The notes beneath the pieces are model-generated. The model made no database searches. It worked only from the letters and a program-made list of their open reading frames with translations, and had not been told where the DNA came from. A stretch of 64,000 nt of DNA from positions 5,562,001-5,626,000 of the forward strand of contig NZ_CP064689.1 of NCBI RefSeq assembly GCF_023100945.1, read 5' to 3'. Origin of the DNA: Bradyrhizobium sp. 200. Its GTDB lineage: Bacteria; Pseudomonadota; Alphaproteobacteria; Rhizobiales; Xanthobacteraceae. This document shows positions 61,178 to 64,000 of the stretch, piece by piece. Numbering within the stretch: the first letter of the stretch is position 1; each line of letters begins with the position of its first letter. Made by a program: the position numbers and the translations under genes.

Positions 61178-64000
61178 TCAATGAAAATCCCGTGACGGCG
61201 GTAGGATGCGGACGTTGCGCGGGTGGCGGATTTTCTGCGCCGGCGTGTCAACGTGGTCGCGGCTGTCGCCATTGAGCGGCTCGATTAGCGCGGGGCCAGC
61301 CGGGACCGGATGCTTGCGGCCCGGCGCGTCATTGGCGAGGCCGATCAGGTCGTGGGAGCGGTCGAACATCCGCTGGGCCACCAGATGCGTCACCTGTTCC
61401 GGGCTGCTCTGGATATAGCCCTCGACCAGGATGAGGCGGGCGCCCATTACTTCTTTCCGGTACTGCTCCATCACCTTGGGCCACACCACGATATTGGCGA
61501 TGCCGGTTTCGTCCTCCAGCGTCATGAAGACGACGCCCTTGGCGCTGCCCGGGCGCTGCCGCACCAGCACCACGCCGGCGCAGCGGACGCGGCGCTTGTC
61601 GTTCTTGTGGTTGACGTCCCGGCAGGCGACGACACGCTCGCTCGTAAATCTCTCGCGCAAAAATTCCATCGGGTGGCCCTTCAGCGACAGCCGAATTGTC
61701 TGGTAGTCGGCGACCACCTGCTCCGGCAGCGGCATCAGCGGCAACGGTTTTGCGTTCTCATCGGGTTGTTCGCGGGCGATCGCCGCCTGAAACAGCGGCA
61801 GCGGCACGTCGTCGGGCAAGCGCCGCACCGCCCACAGTGCTGCGCGGCGGTCGAGCCCGATGGAGCGGAACGCATCGGCGTCGGCCAGCAGGATCAGCGC
61901 GCGTTTTGGAAGTGCGGTGTCGCGGGCGAAGTCTTCGAGCGAGGTGAAGGGACGACGCGTGCGGGCGGCGACGATGCGGTCGGCCCAGTCTGTAGTCACC
62001 TCTCCCGCTTGCGGGGGAGGACGGATCGCATCGCGAGATGCGATCCGGGTGGGGGAAACTCTCTCCACACGGGCAGTGCGACTCGTGGAAGCACCCCCAC
62101 CCCAACCCTCCCCCGCAAGCGGGAGAGGGAGCACAGTCCCCGTGCGGCTGACCAAATCGGATTCTACCTTTAACGCGCCCCGGAACGACAACTGGCTCTG
62201 CTTCAACCGCTCCTCGTCCTCATCAACCCAGCTAAACCCGTCGATCTGCCGAAAACCCAGCCGCACCGCGCAGTACTTGCCCTCGCCCTCCTCCAGCGTG
62301 TTCTGCGCGAAGCTGTAGGACACGTCGATCTCGCGCACCTCGACGCCGTTCTTGCGGGCGTCGCCAACGATCTGCGCGGGCGCGTAAAAGCCCATCGGCT
62401 GCGAGTTGAGGAGACCGCAGCAGAACGCATCGGGATGGTAATGCTTCAGCCATGACGAGATATAGACGAGCTGGGCGAAGCTCGCCGCGTGGCTTTCCGG
62501 GAAACCGTAGGAACCAAAGCCCTTGATCTGGTCGAAACAGCTTCTGGCAAACTCCGGCGCGTAGCCGCGCGCGATCATGTTGCCGATCATCTTGTCTTCG
62601 AACTTGCCGATGGTGCCGACGTTGCGAAACGTCGCCATCGCGCGGCGCAGGCCGTTGGCTTCCTCGGGTGTGAACTTTGCGGCCTCGATCGCGATCCGCA
62701 TCGCCTGTTCCTGGAATAGCGGAACGCCGAGCGTCTTGTGCAGCACCTTGTAAAGCTCATCCGGTTCGCCGTGCTCAGGCGCCGGCGAGGGATAGCTCAC
62801 CTGCTCGATCTTGTTTCGCCGGCGCAGATAGGGATGCACCATGTCCCCTTGGATCGGGCCCGGGCGCACGATCGCCACCTCGATCACGAGATCGTAGAAG
62901 GTTCGCGGCTTCAGCCGCGGCAGCATGTTCATCTGTGCGCGGCTTTCGACCTGGAATACGCCGAGCGACTCGCCCCGCTGCAGCATTTGATAAACTTCGT
63001 CGTCGTCCTGCGATTTGATGTCAGCCAATTCGTATCGCTCGCCCTTGTGATCGGCGATGAGATCAAAACATTTGCGGATGCAGGTCAGCATGCCCAGCGC
63101 CAGCACGTCGACCTTCATCATATGAAGCGCGTCGACATCGTCCTTGTCCCATTCGATGAAGGTGCGGTCGTCCATCGCCGCGTTGCCGATCGGCACATAG
63201 GTGTCGAGCCGGTCCTGCGTCAGCACATAGCCGCCGACATGCTGCGACAGATGGCGCGGGAATTCGATCAGTTCGGTGGCGAGTTCGACCGCGAGCTCGA
63301 CCATCGCATTCTGTGGGTCGAGTCCGGCCTGGCGGACCTGCATCTCGTTGAGGCCCTTGCCCCAGCTTCCCCATACCGTATCGGCAAGCGCTGCGGTGAC
63401 ATCCTCGGTCAGCCCCAGCGCCTTGCCGACATCGCGGATCGCGCTGCGCGGACGATAATGGATAACGGTGGCGATGATCGCGGCGCGGTGGCGGCCGTAG
63501 CGGCGGTAGACATATTGCATCACCTCCTCGCGCCGCGAATGTTCGAAATCGACGTCGATGTCGGGCGGCTCCAGCCGCTCCTTGGAGATGAAGCGCTCGA
63601 ACAACAGATCGACCTTGGTCGGGTCGACTGAGGTGATGCCGAGCACGTAGCAGACGGCGGAATTGGCTGCCGAGCCCCGGCCCTGGCACAGGATGTTCTG
63701 GCTGCGCGCATAATGGACGATGTCGTGCACGGTCAGGAAATAATGCGCGTATTTCAGCTCGGCGATCAGCGCGAGTTCTTTGCGCAAGGTGGCACGCAGC
63801 TTGCCATCGATCTCGCCGCCGAAATATCTGTCGACGCCGGCCCAGGTCAGGTCTTCCAGATGCTGCTGCGCGGTCTTGCCTGGCGGCACCGGCTCGTCCG
63901 GATATTGGTATTTGAGCTGGTCGAGTGAAAATGAAATGCGCCCCGCAAAGTGCATGGTTTCCGCAATCGCCTCGGGCAGTTCGCGAAACAGCCGCGCCAT
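61178..64000 (-). CDS. dnaE2: Error-prone DNA polymerase DnaE2 (3' part), with repeat-derived insert
   Basis: 940 residues are visible; the gene starts beyond the right edge, and MARLFREL is an internal methionine. It is a C-family polymerase of the DnaE2/ImuC type, used in translesion synthesis and SOS mutagenesis with ImuA and ImuB. Seen here are the palm with the metal-binding Asp pair (PDIDVDF, visible residues 146-152), a finger region, an OB-like fold near the C-terminus and the end RILPPSRDFH. The N-terminal PHP domain is off the window. Residues about 625-668 are read through a palindromic repeat (61999-62128) that keeps the frame. imuA and imuB would be expected upstream, outside the window. 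Confidence 0.93.
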   Translation of the reverse strand: MARLFRELPEAIAETMHFAGRISFSLDQLKYQYPDEPVPPGKTAQQHLEDLTWAGVDRYFGGEIDGKLRATLRKELALIAELKYAHYFLTVHDIVHYARSQNILCQGRGSAANSAVCYVLGITSVDPTKVDLLFERFISKERLEPPDIDVDFEHSRREEVMQYVYRRYGRHRAAIIATVIHYRPRSAIRDVGKALGLTEDVTAALADTVWGSWGKGLNEMQVRQAGLDPQNAMVELAVELATELIEFPRHLSQHVGGYVLTQDRLDTYVPIGNAAMDDRTFIEWDKDDVDALHMMKVDVLALGMLTCIRKCFDLIADHKGERYELADIKSQDDDEVYQMLQRGESLGVFQVESRAQMNMLPRLKPRTFYDLVIEVAIVRPGPIQGDMVHPYLRRRNKIEQVSYPSPAPEHGEPDELYKVLHKTLGVPLFQEQAMRIAIEAAKFTPEEANGLRRAMATFRNVGTIGKFEDKMIGNMIARGYAPEFARSCFDQIKGFGSYGFPESHAASFAQLVYISSWLKHYHPDAFCCGLLNSQPMGFYAPAQIVGDARKNGVEVREIDVSYSFAQNTLEEGEGKYCAVRLGFRQIDGFSWVDEDEERLKQSQLSFRGALKVESDLVSRTGTVLPLPLAGEGWGGGASTSRTARVERVSPTRIASRDAIRPPPQAGEVTTDWADRIVAARTRRPFTSLEDFARDTALPKRALILLADADAFRSIGLDRRAALWAVRRLPDDVPLPLFQAAIAREQPDENAKPLPLMPLPEQVVADYQTIRLSLKGHPMEFLRERFTSERVVACRDVNHKNDKRRVRCAGVVLVRQRPGSAKGVVFMTLEDETGIANIVVWPKVMEQYRKEVMGARLILVEGYIQSSPEQVTHLVAQRMFDRSHDLIGLANDAPGRKHPVPAGPALIEPLNGDSRDHVDTPAQKIRHPRNVRILPPSRDFH
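61999..62128. repeat. 130-base palindromic element inserted in frame within dnaE2
   Basis: Perfect 22-base outer arms (61999-62020 and 62107-62128, with core CTCCCGCTTGCGGGGGAGG) enclose a second palindrome (GGATCGCATC, GCGA, GATGCGATCC at 62023-62046) and a third pair (GGGTGGGGG at 62047-62055 with CCCCCACCC at 62094-62102). This matches a common intergenic element in Bradyrhizobium, but here it lies inside coding sequence and the frame is kept. Confidence 0.85.

Noticed and set aside
1..64000. CRISPR array, rRNA, tRNA or phage module
   Set aside because: No regularly spaced direct repeats, no cloverleaf or rRNA-like stretch and no phage structural gene were seen in the sequence.

Overview
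The window reads as chromosome from a high-G+C alphaproteobacterium, most likely Bradyrhizobium or a close relative. The evidence is the dense coding with strong third-position G/C bias, several palindromic intergenic repeat families typical of that group, a TIGR03808/TIGR03809-type gene pair, an EcfF/OsrA-like sigma/anti-sigma pair, and a dnaE2-type mutasome polymerase. No rRNA, tRNA, CRISPR array, phage module or replication origin was seen.

Layout. 1-3017: end of a GT39-type membrane glycosyltransferase, then a class II aldolase and an NAD-dependent epimerase. 3150-7578 (minus): HerA-like ATPase, GT87 membrane glycosyltransferase and M20 peptidase, facing the previous block across a clean bidirectional terminator. 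7916-10535: two small conserved proteins, then the folate genes folP-folB-folK. 10620-22936: a methylmalonyl-CoA mutase region (small subunit, large subunit, MeaB chaperone) into which a GFA protein, a low-G+C hypothetical, a MntA/HepT-like pair with a broken HepT, a DUF3298 protein and a TctCBA carboxylate transporter are interleaved; pcp follows. 23165-26018: a Tat-exported beta-helix protein and a TIGR03809-like protein, separated by a complete IS5-family element with a CTAG target duplication. 26570-29631 (minus): ECF sigma factor, membrane anti-sigma factor and exported subtilase in one operon. 30051-35534: diguanylate cyclase, DUF2336 protein, a second sigma/anti-sigma pair (NrsF/OsrA type), an exported Ala-rich protein and an enoyl-CoA hydratase.

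35650-49073: acetyl-CoA hydrolase/transferase, TolC-like protein, a five-gene run with little recognisable function (39516-43774), an FAD-linked oxidase, an exported amidohydrolase, and a short MetF-like protein with a SAM-binding-like partner. 49181-55112 (minus): heavy-metal-type RND permease and adaptor, then a family III CoA-transferase. 55428-64000: SDR, PilZ protein, an unknown membrane protein with an EF-hand-like loop, two very small ORFs, a divergent AraC regulator/flavin oxidoreductase pair, and the 3' part of dnaE2.

Three points deserve attention. The dnaE2 reading frame carries an in-frame copy of a palindromic repeat. The ECF operon encodes an anti-sigma factor whose C-terminal domain resembles the pro-region of the subtilase encoded beside it. 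The second sigma factor appears to start at an internal TTG behind a good Shine-Dalgarno, which frees upstream sequence for a SigF-like promoter. All assignments come from reading sequence and recalled family knowledge; no database search was run.
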